DNA of 64,000 bases from Novosphingobium sp. MW5 (GCA_025938935.1 JAPCWB010000001.1:1426001-1490000), one strand, 5' to 3'; shown: positions 9,343-18,751, numbered from the stretch's first letter. Translations and numbers: made by a program. The notes: generated by a model not told the origin, from the sequence alone.

Positions 9343-10659
9343 ATGCTGAAACACACCCTCACCGCCCTCGCGCTCACCCTTGCCGCCGCCCCTGCGCTAG
9401 CTGCGCCGCCTTCTGCTGCCGAACGCACGATGATCGCCACCGTCGATGCCGAGCAGGCGCGGCATCTCGATCTGCTCGAAAGGCTGGTCAATCAGAACAG
9501 CGGCACGCGCAATGTCGAGGGCGTGCGCAAGGTGCGCGACATGCTCATACCCGAATTCGCGGCGCTGGGCTTTACCGCGCGGTGGGTGCCGCAGGATTCG
9601 GTGGAACGGGCGGGGCATCTTCACCTGGAGCACAAGGGCAGGCCCGGCACCAAGCGGCTACTGCTGATCGGGCACCTCGATACGGTGTTCGAGCCGGACC
9701 ATCCCTTCCAGAAGTTCGAGCGGCTGGACGCGGACACGGTGAAGGGCCCCGGCGCGGGGGATGACAAGGGCGGGATCGTCACCATCCTTGCCGCGCTGCG
9801 CGCCATGCACAAGGCGGGGACGCTGAAGGGGGCGAATATCGAGGTCGCGCTGACCGGGGACGAGGAGGAGGCGGGGCTGCCGCTCTCCACCTCCCGCGCG
9901 GACCTGATCGCGGCGGGCAAGCGGGCCGATGCGGCGCTCGATTTCGAAGGGCTGGTGCAGCTTGACGGGAAGGACATGGGATCGGTCGCGCGGCGCTCGG
10001 CGGCGAACTGGAAGGTGACCGTGACGGCGAAGAGCGGCCATTCGAGCGGCATCTTCTCGGATGCCCAGGGCGAGGGCGCGATCTATCCGCTCGCGGCGAT
10101 CCTCACCGCCTTCCGCAAGGAATTGCCGGAGCCGAACCTCACCTTCAACGTCGGGCTGGTGGCGGGCGGCATCGATGCCGTGCTCGCGCCCAACGATGCC
10201 AATGCCTCTGCCAGCGGCAAGACCAACATCATCCCCGGCGCTGCCGTGGCGCGCGGCGACATGCGCGCGCTGAGCCGGGAGTCGATCGACCGGGTGGTGG
10301 CGAAGATGAAGGCCATCGTGGCGCGGCCGTTCAATGGCGGCAGCGCGACATTCGAGTTCGAGGACAAGTATCCGCCGATGGCTCCCACGCCGGGCAACGA
10401 GGCGCTGCTCGCCAAGCTCAACGGGGTGAACGCCACGCTGGGGCTGGAGCCGATGGCGGCGCTCGATCCGCTGAAGCGCGGGGCGGGGGATGTCAGCTTC
10501 GTCGCCGCCGATGTCGATAGCCTGGCGGGTCTCGGCCCGGCTAGCAGCGGCGATCATACGGCGGCGGAGATGGTCAACGTGCCCTCGATCTGGCGGCAGG
10601 CCAAGCGCGCGGCTCTGCTGATGACGCGTTTGAGCGCCGAGAAGTCGGCGAAGAAATGA
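9343..10659 (+). CDS. Exported M20-family metallopeptidase (glutamate carboxypeptidase-like)
   Basis: A 438-residue zinc peptidase of the carboxypeptidase G2/ArgE group. MLKHTLTALALTLAAAPALA is a clear signal peptide and fixes the start at 9343. Metal and catalytic residues are visible in GHLDTV (His and catalytic Asp), GAGDDKGG (bridging Asp), GDEEEAG (catalytic and metal Glu pair), LDFEG, and the late SGDHTAAE (His). The dimerisation domain sits in between. It probably removes C-terminal amino acids such as glutamate from peptides in the periplasm. Its last bases overlap the next ATG by 4 bp. Confidence 0.9.
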   Translation: MLKHTLTALALTLAAAPALAAPPSAAERTMIATVDAEQARHLDLLERLVNQNSGTRNVEGVRKVRDMLIPEFAALGFTARWVPQDSVERAGHLHLEHKGRPGTKRLLLIGHLDTVFEPDHPFQKFERLDADTVKGPGAGDDKGGIVTILAALRAMHKAGTLKGANIEVALTGDEEEAGLPLSTSRADLIAAGKRADAALDFEGLVQLDGKDMGSVARRSAANWKVTVTAKSGHSSGIFSDAQGEGAIYPLAAILTAFRKELPEPNLTFNVGLVAGGIDAVLAPNDANASASGKTNIIPGAAVARGDMRALSRESIDRVVAKMKAIVARPFNGGSATFEFEDKYPPMAPTPGNEALLAKLNGVNATLGLEPMAALDPLKRGAGDVSFVAADVDSLAGLGPASSGDHTAAEMVNVPSIWRQAKRAALLMTRLSAEKSAKK

Positions 10660-11177
10660 GCGATCTCGCCGCAGTCCATGCCGGGGTGAAGCAGCTTCAT
10701 GCGCGCTATACCGATGCGGTGTGGCGCAAGGACGCGGCGGCCTTTGCGGACTGCTTTGCCGAGGATGGCGAGTGGCGGATTTCGGGCCTCGCTATGAAGG
10801 GGCGCGCGGAGATTGCCGAGACCATTGGGCGCATCCTGGGCCGGATGCACCGGGTATTGTTCTCCTATGGCGATCCGGTTTTGTCGCTGGTTGATGGCCA
10901 GTGGTGCGCGCGGGTGATGGTCAATGAACGCGTCGCCTGGGCGGACGGCAAGACCAACATCTCGATCGGGCGCTATTACGAGCGGCTGGTCGAGGAGGCC
11001 GGCGTCTGGCGTTTTGGCTGGCGCTTGTTTGAGCTGCATTATCGCGGCCCGCCAGACCTGACCGGCGAATGGTTCGAGCATCCCGATTACGGTCCGCCGC
11101 CCGGGATGCCGCCGCTCGATGCATTGGCTCTCGATACGAGTGCGGCGAAATGGCAGCTGGGGGTGAGCGAGGCCTAG
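10656..11177 (+). CDS. SnoaL-like (NTF2-fold) protein
   Basis: A 173-residue single-domain NTF2/SnoaL protein. The sequence shows the usual start (helix with LHARYTDAVWRKDAAAF), ADCFAEDGEWRI, then KGRAEIAETIGRILG and strands ending in GWRLFELHYRGP. ATG overlaps the peptidase stop as ATGA, indicating translational coupling although the functions look unrelated. The Trp/Tyr-rich pocket residues would suit a hydrophobic ligand. It meets the phosphotransferase-like gene tail to tail with a 4-bp overlap. No specific reaction can be assigned. Confidence 0.75.
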   Translation: MSDLAAVHAGVKQLHARYTDAVWRKDAAAFADCFAEDGEWRISGLAMKGRAEIAETIGRILGRMHRVLFSYGDPVLSLVDGQWCARVMVNERVAWADGKTNISIGRYYERLVEEAGVWRFGWRLFELHYRGPPDLTGEWFEHPDYGPPPGMPPLDALALDTSAAKWQLGVSEA

Positions 11178-12472
11178 CCGACCAGTTCGCGGATACGCGC
11201 GCCGAAGTCCTCGCGCTGCCAGTGCTTCAGCAGCGCGGTATAGCACGAGAGATAATTGCGCGCCGGATCGGCCTCGATGGGTAGGAACATGGGGTCTTGC
11301 GGGCTGCTCGCCGAGGCGATGCCGGGCATGCGGAAGCGGATGATCTCGGGGGCGGAGAACATCCGCGCCGTGCCCATCACCGCCATGTGGACAGCAAGGT
11401 GGCGTTTGAGTTCGGGCAGGGGCACCAGTGGCCCGCCGTGGGCGTGGTACTCGCCGAGGAAGTGGTCGAGCAGGCCAACGATGTGCCGGTCCCACACATC
11501 AAGGTGCGCGGCGGAAAGCCCGCCCCACAGCGCCGCGCCGAAGGTCAGCTGGCCCACCCGGCCCCAGTCGATCAGGCCGCACTGGACAGTGCCGTCCTCG
11601 CGCCAGAACCAGGCGTTGTCGATGTGGCTGTTCCAGTGGTTCAGCGCGATCATCGCCGGGTTGGACGTGAGATACTGGCGCAGCGCCGCTTCATGTTCGA
11701 GGACGAGCGCAACGTCGCTTTCGAGGCGTGAGAGGAAAGCGGGGTCGCAGATTTCCGGCGGCATCAGGTGCGGGCAGTCTGCGGCAAAGTCGCGGCCCTG
11801 CTGGAGCTGCTCGGCCAGTTCGGCGGGGGAGTAACGGAACGGATCGGCACTGCCGGTCGCCGGGTCGAAGGGGAACAGCGCCTCGACCTCGCTGCCGAGC
11901 GCGCCAGACTTGTGCGCCCCTGCCAGCCGGGCCAGCGCTGAGGTGGTCGCGCGGTAGTACGGCAGCGGATCGGCCATGGTCTGCCAGTCGAGGCACTTGC
12001 GGCGGTGCGGCTCGATGCCGTGCTCGCCGTAGGAAACGCACTCGGTGATGACGAGGCCGGTGCCGGTGGCGTCATGGTAATCGGCGAAGATGCCGCGCGG
12101 CACGCGGATCGGGAAAGCGGCTTGGCGGGACAGTGCGACCAACTTTGCCTCGCCCGCCATTTCGGTGCGCTGCCAGTCGCGCCGTTCGTCGTCGAAGTCG
12201 CGGCTGAACTTGGCGAAGAGGCGGCCTTCCAGCGTGGGTTCGGCGTGCAGGGTCTCGAGACGCAGGAACAGCTTCTTGCCGGTGCTGCCGCCGGGGCAGG
12301 GCTCGGCATGGAGCGCGATCACCCGGTTGCCTTTGGTCAGTGTGCCGAAGGCGTGCAGCGCAGAGGTCAGCCAGTCCGGCCCGGCGGCGAGCAGCGCCTC
12401 GGGATGGGCGGGAATGTCCAGCCCGGTCGCATCGCCGCGTATGAAATCGAACCGCCCGCACATGCGGCGCAT
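11174..12472 (-). CDS. Phosphotransferase-like protein (APH/kinase fold)
   Basis: A protein of about 432 residues with the aminoglycoside phosphotransferase/protein kinase-like core late in the chain: ALNHWNSHIDNAWFW supplies the His/Asp/Asn catalytic loop and GLIDWG the metal-binding Asp. An earlier KKLFLRLETLHA could hold the ATP Lys. Related uncharacterised proteins accompany SDR and acyl-CoA genes in sphingomonads. Start is uncertain: GTG at 12517, ATG at 12472 or ATG at 12463 are all in frame and none has a strong ribosome site; 12472 is used. Substrate unknown. Confidence 0.7.
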   Translation of the reverse strand: MRRMCGRFDFIRGDATGLDIPAHPEALLAAGPDWLTSALHAFGTLTKGNRVIALHAEPCPGGSTGKKLFLRLETLHAEPTLEGRLFAKFSRDFDDERRDWQRTEMAGEAKLVALSRQAAFPIRVPRGIFADYHDATGTGLVITECVSYGEHGIEPHRRKCLDWQTMADPLPYYRATTSALARLAGAHKSGALGSEVEALFPFDPATGSADPFRYSPAELAEQLQQGRDFAADCPHLMPPEICDPAFLSRLESDVALVLEHEAALRQYLTSNPAMIALNHWNSHIDNAWFWREDGTVQCGLIDWGRVGQLTFGAALWGGLSAAHLDVWDRHIVGLLDHFLGEYHAHGGPLVPLPELKRHLAVHMAVMGTARMFSAPEIIRFRMPGIASASSPQDPMFLPIEADPARNYLSCYTALLKHWQREDFGARIRELVG

Positions 12473-12618
12473 CTGTCCGGGAAGGCGCCGCCTCGGCAAG
12501 CGCGAACTGCGTCGCACGGACGATCAGCCGCAGTGCTGATCACCTGTTCAGCAAAACCGTTTGACAGGCCGCGCCGCAGCCTTCACCGATGCGGCAAATA
12601 GAGATTGGGAGAATGGAT

Positions 12619-13371
12619 ATGGCAGGCAGCCTGCACGGCAAGGTGGCGCTCGTCACCGGGGCATCATCGGGGATCGGCGCGGCTATCGCCTTTGCGCTGG
12701 CAGAGGCCGGGGCGACTGTTGCCGTTTGCGCCCGGCGCGTGGACCGACTTGCCCAGCTTGTCAGCAAGATCGAGGCCGTGGGCGGCAAGGCACTCGCCAT
12801 CGCCGGTGACATGGCGGTCGAAGCCGATGCGATAAAGGCGGTGGAAGACACCGTTGCCCAGCTTGGCCGCATCGACATCCTGATCAACTCCGCCGGCATC
12901 ATGGATTCGGGCGGCATCGAAAACGCCAGCCTTGATCGCTATCGCCAGACCATCGACATCAACCTGATGGGCACGGTCTATACCTGCGCCGCCGCGGTGC
13001 CGCACATGCTGAAACAGGGCGTGGGCGACATCATCAACATCTCGTCGCTCGCCGGCCGCAAGGGCGGGCCGATGACCAGCTCCTACTCGGCGAGCAAGCA
13101 CGCGGTGAACGCGATGACCGATGGCCTCAGGCAGGAAGTCGGCAACCGCAACATTCGCGTCTCGATCTACATGCCCGGCGCGACGCGTTCCGAAGTGGCG
13201 GAATCGATGCCCGACCCGACCTGGCGCGAAATGATAAAGTCGCACGTAAACAAGGATGGCGTGGTCGAGGCCGAGGAAGCGGCTGCGGTCGTGGTTTTCA
13301 TGCTGTCGATGCCGCGCAACGTGAACATTTCGGAAATCAGCGTCCGTCCGACCATCGACACGACGGCTTGA
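12619..13371 (+). CDS. Short-chain dehydrogenase/reductase (clavaldehyde dehydrogenase-like)
   Basis: A 250-residue classical SDR. TGASSGIG (about residues 12-19) binds NADP, NSAG is near 87, the catalytic Ser is in ISSLAG and the Tyr/Lys pair is SYSASKHAV. The preference for an Arg after the second strand (CARRVDRL) suggests NADPH. The start at 12619 is taken because GGGAG is seven nt upstream; ATGs at 12589 and 12613 are closer or lack a site. It opens a plus-strand catabolic cluster with a second SDR and a TetR regulator. Confidence 0.88.
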   Translation: MAGSLHGKVALVTGASSGIGAAIAFALAEAGATVAVCARRVDRLAQLVSKIEAVGGKALAIAGDMAVEADAIKAVEDTVAQLGRIDILINSAGIMDSGGIENASLDRYRQTIDINLMGTVYTCAAAVPHMLKQGVGDIINISSLAGRKGGPMTSSYSASKHAVNAMTDGLRQEVGNRNIRVSIYMPGATRSEVAESMPDPTWREMIKSHVNKDGVVEAEEAAAVVVFMLSMPRNVNISEISVRPTIDTTA

Positions 13372-13382
13372 GCTTTTGGGCT

Positions 13383-13469
13383 TCGTCATTGCGAGGCGCG
13401 CAGCGACGAAGCAATCCAGAGTCCAGCTCGCAACCGCTCTGGATTGCTTCGCTGCGCTCGCAATGACGA
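13383..13469. repeat. Imperfect palindromic repeat (REP-like, GCAATCC type)
   Basis: Two arms of 39 and 33 nt, 13383..13421 and 13437..13469, are nearly reverse complements: the shared core is TCGTCATTGCGAG, then GCAGCGA, then GCAATCCAGAG. The left arm carries six extra bases. Dispersed elements with this core are widespread in proteobacterial genomes. It sits between two codirectional SDR genes and would form a large hairpin in the mRNA. Confidence 0.85.
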
Positions 13470-13490
13470 AACAGGAATGGAGTTTTGGAC

Positions 13491-14300
13491 ATGACAGGCA
13501 GGCTGGCAGGCAAGAGCGTCATCATCACGGGCGCGGGTTCGGGCATGGGCAAGGCCATGGCGCACCGCTTCACGCAGGAGGGCGCGCAGGTGCTGCTCGC
13601 CGATGTCTCGGGCAAGCAGGACGAGGTCGCGGCAGCCATCGGCGCGGCGGCGAGCGCGATCCACTGCGACGTTGCCGATGAAGCGCAGATCCAGGCGATG
13701 ATTGCCGCTGCGGAAGAGCGCTTCGGCAAGATCGACGTGCTGTGCAACAACGCCGGTTTCGGCGGTGGCATGGCGCCGCTGCACAAGCAGACTGCCGAGC
13801 ATTGGGACCGCATCCACAGCGTCAACATCCGCGGCGTGTTCCTCGGCATGAAGTACGGCATCACCTCGATGCTCAAGACCGGCGGCGGATCGATCGTCAA
13901 CACCGGTTCGGGTTCGGCCGTTGTCGGCTGGAAGCACCACTCGGTCTATTCCGCCGCCAAGGCTGGCGTCCATCAGATGACCAAAGCCGCCGCGCTCGAC
14001 TATTCGGACAAGAACATCCGCATCAACGCGATCGCGCCGGGAACGATGTGGACCGGGCTGGTCGCGGCGTCGGCCAGCCACGACACGCCGCCCGAAGGCT
14101 ACCCGGTGCTGGCCGGCATTCCACTGGGCCGCTGGGGTACCGCGATGGATATCGCCAATGCCGCGCTGTACCTTGCCAGCGACGAGGCGGCCTATGTCAC
14201 CGGCGTCGTGCTGCCGGTCGATGGCGGCTATGGCATCGGCTTTTCCGGCATGGGCGCGGAGCGGCCGGGCGTGACCACGGCGGACCCTGAAGACCTGTGA
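13491..14300 (+). CDS. Short-chain dehydrogenase/reductase
   Basis: A 269-residue classical SDR. Cofactor motif TGAGSGMG at about 13-20, Asp at the end of strand two (LLADVSG) pointing to NAD, CNNAG near 86, and VYSAAKAGV holding the catalytic Tyr/Lys. The tail DGGYGIGFSGMG is typical of SDRs. ATG at 13491 has GGAG eight nt upstream; a TTG two codons earlier is less likely. It follows a palindromic repeat and precedes a TetR gene that may control it. Substrate unknown. Confidence 0.87.
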   Translation: MTGRLAGKSVIITGAGSGMGKAMAHRFTQEGAQVLLADVSGKQDEVAAAIGAAASAIHCDVADEAQIQAMIAAAEERFGKIDVLCNNAGFGGGMAPLHKQTAEHWDRIHSVNIRGVFLGMKYGITSMLKTGGGSIVNTGSGSAVVGWKHHSVYSAAKAGVHQMTKAAALDYSDKNIRINAIAPGTMWTGLVAASASHDTPPEGYPVLAGIPLGRWGTAMDIANAALYLASDEAAYVTGVVLPVDGGYGIGFSGMGAERPGVTTADPEDL

Positions 14301-14371
14301 CAACAGGCGCATATTGATTTTGCAGGCCAACCGGCTAACCCGGCGCCCTGAACTAGGGGGATTACGCCGGA

Positions 14372-14962
14372 ATGCAGAAGGCGCGGACAACCGAGCGGAA
14401 GCGCAATCGCGGTTTCGAGGAGACGCACCAGTCTCTGATCGAGACGGCGGTCCGCCTGCTGTCCGAAAAGGGCGTCGAGGCGCTGTCCGTCTCGGCACTC
14501 GCGCGCGAGGCCGGGATCAACCGCACCACGGTCTATTACCACTTCCCGAGCCGCGAAGCGATGATCGCGGCGGTCAAGGAATGGTCGAGCGGCGAGCTTG
14601 CCAAGGGCATGGACACGGGCACGTCCCGCTTCGATCGCATGGCGGCGATCAACCAGTTCGTCCTCGCCAACCCCGAGCTGATCAAGCTGTGGATCGACGA
14701 TTTCATCGCCCCCGGAGACATCCGGGACCGCTATCCGCGCTGGGACGACCTGGTCAGCGGCATGGCGAAGAGCCTTTCCGAGGCAAGCCGCGGTGAGGAA
14801 GTGGATGCCGAGGTCTATTCGGTCATGCTGCTTGCCTCGGCGATTATCGGCCCGCGCATCATGCACAATTCGGTAACGCCGGATGCCGACCCGGCGGAGG
14901 TCAACGCGCGTTTCATGGCCGAATACCGCCGGCAATTGCGGCGGGACGGGATCATCGAATAA
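14372..14962 (+). CDS. TetR-family transcriptional regulator
   Basis: A 196-residue TetR-type repressor. The N-terminal DNA-binding helix-turn-helix spans about residues 25-60 with the signature ALAREAGINRTTVYYHF; the remainder is the helical ligand-binding and dimer domain. It lies 72 nt after the second SDR in the same direction and most likely regulates this SDR cluster. Ligand unknown. A basic KRKRNR-like stretch precedes the HTH. Confidence 0.9.
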   Translation: MQKARTTERKRNRGFEETHQSLIETAVRLLSEKGVEALSVSALAREAGINRTTVYYHFPSREAMIAAVKEWSSGELAKGMDTGTSRFDRMAAINQFVLANPELIKLWIDDFIAPGDIRDRYPRWDDLVSGMAKSLSEASRGEEVDAEVYSVMLLASAIIGPRIMHNSVTPDADPAEVNARFMAEYRRQLRRDGIIE

Positions 14963-15029
14963 AATTACCACAGGGCTGTTGCAAAAAATAGACCGCACGG
15001 TAGGATGGGCTTCCCGGAGAGGAATGATC

Positions 15030-15371
15030 ATGGCCCTGCTTCCCGAAGCCTATTCTCAGCTTGAACCCTTCGCCGCCCAGTGGGCTCTGCCCACCACCGC
15101 GCAGCGCACGATGGCACGCTCCAACTCTGCGCCGGAAGCGCGGCAGGCGTTTTACGATGCGCTGTCCCCGCTGGCCGCAGGCGTCATCGACGAACTCGAT
15201 GCCAAGCCGCTAGAGGCGCTCAGCGACGCGGAGAAGCGTTTGCTCGACATGATTCTCGCCTATGCCCATGTCGCTCTGGCCGTGGAAATTCAGGGGCCGG
15301 AGGAGGCATGGCACCGCCAGTGGCGTGACCGGATGGTGGTTACACGCTCACCGGCAGACCTCGCCGCCTAA
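15030..15371 (+). CDS. Small conserved protein of unknown function
   Basis: A 113-residue soluble, helical-looking protein with no motif I recognise. GGAGAGGA lies six nt before the ATG at 15030, which fixes the start; reading further upstream would overlap the TetR gene. It contains an acidic patch (DELDAKPLEALSDAEKRLLD) and ends REMVVT-like then PADLAA. It follows the TetR gene by 67 nt, so may belong to the same unit. Its stop overlaps that of the convergent aldo/keto reductase by 4 bp. Confidence 0.65.
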   Translation: MALLPEAYSQLEPFAAQWALPTTAQRTMARSNSAPEARQAFYDALSPLAAGVIDELDAKPLEALSDAEKRLLDMILAYAHVALAVEIQGPEEAWHRQWRDRMVVTRSPADLAA

Positions 15372-16396
15372 CGCTTTTCGACCGTAACGCCGCCAAAGGC
15401 CGTGGTCATGAAAGGGCCGGCCAGCGTCTCATGCGGGAAGCCCAGCGGCACGGCGCTTGCGCTATCGAGACGTGTTCGTTGGTCGTCGGTGAGTTTCACC
15501 TCGAGAGCGCCGAGGTTGTCCTCAAGCTGCGCCGGGGTGCGGCATCCCAAGACCGGGGAGGTGACCACCGGATCGAGCATCGTCCACGCCAGCGCGACCT
15601 GTGCCGGCGTGCAGCCGAGTTCCTCCGCCGCGCCGACGACTTCGGCGGCAATGGCGGCACTGCGATCATTGAGCCTGCCGGTCGCCACGTTCATCGCCTC
15701 GCGCATGCCGTCGCTTCCGGGCTTCGCATATTTGCCCGTCAGCACACCGCCCCCCAGCGGTGACCAGGGACATACGCCCATGCCCATCTCGCGAGCCATG
15801 GGGATCAGCTCGCGCTCCACCGTGCGCTCGATCAGGCTGTAGGAGATCTGCAGCGCGCAGAACGGGTTCCACCCGCGCAGGTCGGCGATGGCCTGCATCC
15901 TGCTCGCCTGCCAGGCCGGGACGTCTGAAAGGCCGGTATAAAGCACCTTGCCTGACCGGATCAGGTCATCGAACGCGCGCAGGATTTCGTCCACCGGGGT
16001 GCGATAGTCCCACATGTGGAGGTAAAGCAGGTCGATCCAGTCGGTTTTCATCCGGCGCAGGCTGTCCTCCACCGCATGGACCATCGACTTGCGGTGATTG
16101 CCGGCATTGTTGGGATCGCCGGGAGACGTAGTGAGCGAATATTTGGTCGATACCACCAGCTGCCGCCGCTTCTGCGCGATGAGCTGACCCAGCAGTTCTT
16201 CCGACCCGCCCATGCCGCCGTAAAAATTGGCCGTGTCGATAAAGTTGCCGCCGCGATCGATATAGAGATCGACCATGCGCGCGGCCTCTTCGTCTGTGCT
16301 GCCCCAGCCCTCCGCACGGAAGGTCATTGTGCCGAGGCTGAGCGGCGAGACACGCAGACCAGAGCGGCCGAGCAGGCGATAATGATCGAGCGGCAT
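15368..16396 (-). CDS. Aldo/keto reductase
   Basis: A 342-residue NADPH-dependent aldo/keto reductase with a TIM barrel. The catalytic tetrad is visible: Asp and Tyr in FIDTANFYGG (about 55-62), Lys in VSTKYS (about 86) and His in LYLHMWD (about 126). LGTMTF and the C-terminal VLGCRTPAQLEDN are usual family segments that contact the cofactor. The start at 16396 has AGGAAG six nt upstream; a TTG two codons earlier is less likely. Monocistronic and convergent with the small unknown gene. Physiological substrate unknown. Confidence 0.9.
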   Translation of the reverse strand: MPLDHYRLLGRSGLRVSPLSLGTMTFRAEGWGSTDEEAARMVDLYIDRGGNFIDTANFYGGMGGSEELLGQLIAQKRRQLVVSTKYSLTTSPGDPNNAGNHRKSMVHAVEDSLRRMKTDWIDLLYLHMWDYRTPVDEILRAFDDLIRSGKVLYTGLSDVPAWQASRMQAIADLRGWNPFCALQISYSLIERTVERELIPMAREMGMGVCPWSPLGGGVLTGKYAKPGSDGMREAMNVATGRLNDRSAAIAAEVVGAAEELGCTPAQVALAWTMLDPVVTSPVLGCRTPAQLEDNLGALEVKLTDDQRTRLDSASAVPLGFPHETLAGPFMTTAFGGVTVEKR

Positions 16397-16537
16397 GGGC
16401 AACTTCCTGAGGTGTTACGAGCCATCCTAGACGTCCGCGCGCCAGCACGCTTGACCATATCGGCAGGGCGGCGTGACCCGAGCTTGCCATGACGCCCAGC
16501 GGACATCAGTCTCCCCCGGTAAATGAGGGAGATGGAG

Positions 16538-17260
16538 ATGGCGACATTCATGCTGGTCCACGGCGGCCATCACGGCGGCTGGTGCTACAAGAAAGTGGCG
16601 CGGCTGCTGCAGGCAAAGGGACACATCGTCTATCATCCGTCGATGACCGGCATGGGAGAGCGCGAGCATCTGCGCTTTCCAGGAATGAACCTTGATACGC
16701 ACATCACCGATATCGTCCGCATTCTCGAGGTTGACGATTTGACCGATGTGATTCTGGTGGGGCATTCCTATGGCGGCATGATCATCACCGGGGTTGCCGA
16801 CCGCGCGACCGACCGCGTCGCGCACCGCGTTTATCTCGACGCCGCCTATCCGGTGAACGGCGAATCGCTGCTGGTTCATGCCGGCGCCAATATCGCGCCG
16901 CTCGAGGCAACGATGCGCGTGATCGACGGGGTGGAGCTGGTCGGCTTTCCCGAGCATATGCCGCCGCACTTCTTCGGCATCACCGATCCGGAAGACGCTG
17001 CGTTCACCGCAGCGCGGCTCGGGCCGCAGCCGTGGGCCTGCTATACTCAGCCGCTGGTCCTTACCAACGAGGCGGCGATGCGCGCGATTCCTGAAAGCCA
17101 TATCATCTGCACCTCGACTGCCGTGGGTCGGAACATGGACCTTCTGCGCGAACGGTCGCAGGGCCGCGTCTGGGACATCGACACCGGGCATGACCTGATG
17201 ATCACCGAGCCTGAATGGACCGCCGCGCGGCTGGAGGATGTTGCCGCGACACTCGGCTGA
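16538..17260 (+). CDS. Alpha/beta hydrolase (methylesterase-like)
   Basis: A 240-residue alpha/beta hydrolase of the group that includes plant salicylate methylesterases and bacterial pyrethroid hydrolases. The oxyanion segment is LVHGGHHGGWCYK near residue 5, the nucleophile Ser is in GHSYGG (about residue 77) and the catalytic His in DTGHDLM near the C terminus. GAGGGAG lies six nt before the chosen ATG (16538), ruling out the two earlier in-frame ATGs. It precedes an SDR, probably in one operon. A paralogous hydrolase is encoded at 39780..40517. Confidence 0.88.
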   Translation: MATFMLVHGGHHGGWCYKKVARLLQAKGHIVYHPSMTGMGEREHLRFPGMNLDTHITDIVRILEVDDLTDVILVGHSYGGMIITGVADRATDRVAHRVYLDAAYPVNGESLLVHAGANIAPLEATMRVIDGVELVGFPEHMPPHFFGITDPEDAAFTAARLGPQPWACYTQPLVLTNEAAMRAIPESHIICTSTAVGRNMDLLRERSQGRVWDIDTGHDLMITEPEWTAARLEDVAATLG

Positions 17261-17349
17261 CGCGCTCCGGCGATCATCGCGCGCCAAGGCTTGCGGTTGG
17301 CCGCGCGCGGGTGAATCAGCCGGTCGAACGGGACAACGGGAGTAGGTTC

Positions 17350-18111
17350 ATGAGCAGGCGGTATGAAGGCAAGGTCGTGGTGGTTACCGGGGCGGCGCAA
17401 GGCCTCGGACGGGCGCTCGCGCTCGGCTATGCGCGCGAAGGGGCAGCGCTTGGCCTGATCGACGTCAAGGCCGAGGGGCTTGCCGAGACGAAGTCCATGG
17501 CCGAGGCTCTGGGCGCAAAAGTCGAGACCTTCGTTGGCGATCTTTCGCAAGAAGCCACCGTGGCAGCGCTCGGCACTGAGGTCTTGGCGCGCTTTCCGTC
17601 CATCGACGTACTCTACAACAATGCTGGCGCTGCCTATGGCGAGGTCAATACGCCGATCGATCAAGTTTCCTGGGACAAGTTCCAGTTCTTCCTCGGCCTT
17701 AACACGCTCTCTCCGCTGTTCCTTGCCCGCGCGCTGCGACCGGCGCTGAAGGCGGCGAAGGGCTGCGTGATCAACCAGAGCTCGATGGCGAGCTACCAGC
17801 CGGCGGTCGTCTATGGCGTGACCAAGGCGGCGCTCAACCAGCTGACCTGGGGCATGGCGCGGCTGATGGGCGGTGATGGCATTCGGGTCAACGCGGTCGC
17901 GCCGGGCCTGATGGAGACCGAGGCGAGCGCCAGTTCGCTGGGTGCCGAGCGGCACGAGGCGATCCGCGCCATGCAGATGCTGCCCGGCCACGGCGCGCCT
18001 GAGGATATCGTCAATCTCGGCCTGTTCCTTGGCTCGGACGAGGCACGCTTCATCACTGCCGAGGTCATGCATTGCGACGCCGGGCACCCGTTCCGCGCCT
18101 GGCGGCAGTAG
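17350..18111 (+). CDS. Short-chain dehydrogenase/reductase
   Basis: A 253-residue SDR. TGAAQGLG at about 13-20 and LIDVKAEG (Asp selecting NAD) bind cofactor; NNAGAAYG follows; SSMASYQPAVVYGVTKAAL gives the catalytic Ser, Tyr and Lys. GGGAG sits seven nt before the ATG at 17350; a longer frame from 17215 would overlap the upstream hydrolase gene. Likely cotranscribed with that hydrolase, suggesting ester cleavage followed by alcohol oxidation of the same compound. Confidence 0.87.
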   Translation: MSRRYEGKVVVVTGAAQGLGRALALGYAREGAALGLIDVKAEGLAETKSMAEALGAKVETFVGDLSQEATVAALGTEVLARFPSIDVLYNNAGAAYGEVNTPIDQVSWDKFQFFLGLNTLSPLFLARALRPALKAAKGCVINQSSMASYQPAVVYGVTKAALNQLTWGMARLMGGDGIRVNAVAPGLMETEASASSLGAERHEAIRAMQMLPGHGAPEDIVNLGLFLGSDEARFITAEVMHCDAGHPFRAWRQ

Positions 18112-18293
18112 CCGGGTTAGGGAAGTGATCCGGGCCCGTCCCGCCCCGGCACGCGCTAAGTAAAACTACGTAAGCACCGGCACTTAGGCTGGTGCAGATG
18201 CGTTGCAAACGTGCCAGTATTAAGCTGTTACACGGTTGACTGGACACGGAAGGGGGCCAAGTTCGCGTCACGTTGGATGAAAGGCCCCCGCCT

Positions 18294-18749
18294 GTGAAGA
18301 AATACCAGCCCCACATGCCCGCGCCCGATTCGTGGTTCGATGCCCTTGGGGAACTGGCGCTGACCAGTGCCGGCTCCTTTCCGGATGAAGAGGCGCGGCT
18401 ACTGCGCCAGCTTTACCACCTTGTCGCCAATGCTCCATCGCCGGCTTTCCTCGCTGGTGTGGTCCAGCCCGACATTGCGCAGTTTGAAGCCTCTGTCGGC
18501 ATCGGTGCGACGGAGAGCGCCGCGCTATCGCTGCTGGGCGAGGATGCGGGATATATGTTGTCTCGCGGGTCGGGCGGCCAGCACCTGGCCTCGGTGATAC
18601 TGCCGGGCCGCATGGAGGAAGCGACAGCCGGGGCTGATAGCGCTGCGCTGGCAATTGCCGGCGCGCTGGCAATTGCCTTACGGGATATGCTGCCGTTGTC
18701 GGCCAATCGCAGCGACCTGCATGGCGGACCGCATCTCCGCCTGAACTGA
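18294..18749 (+). CDS. Protein of unknown function
   Basis: A protein of about 151 residues that I do not recognise. The frame has no good ATG near its start: a GTG at 18294 with GAAAGG nine nt upstream is preferred, and a TTG at 18273 is the alternative. The sequence is mildly acidic with an Ala-rich helix (ADSAALAIAGALAIALRD) that is not hydrophobic enough to be a confident membrane segment. It is preceded by about 180 nt of non-coding DNA and is convergent with yqgE, 2 nt away. Confidence 0.55.
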   Translation: MKKYQPHMPAPDSWFDALGELALTSAGSFPDEEARLLRQLYHLVANAPSPAFLAGVVQPDIAQFEASVGIGATESAALSLLGEDAGYMLSRGSGGQHLASVILPGRMEEATAGADSAALAIAGALAIALRDMLPLSANRSDLHGGPHLRLN

Positions 18750-18751
18750 CC

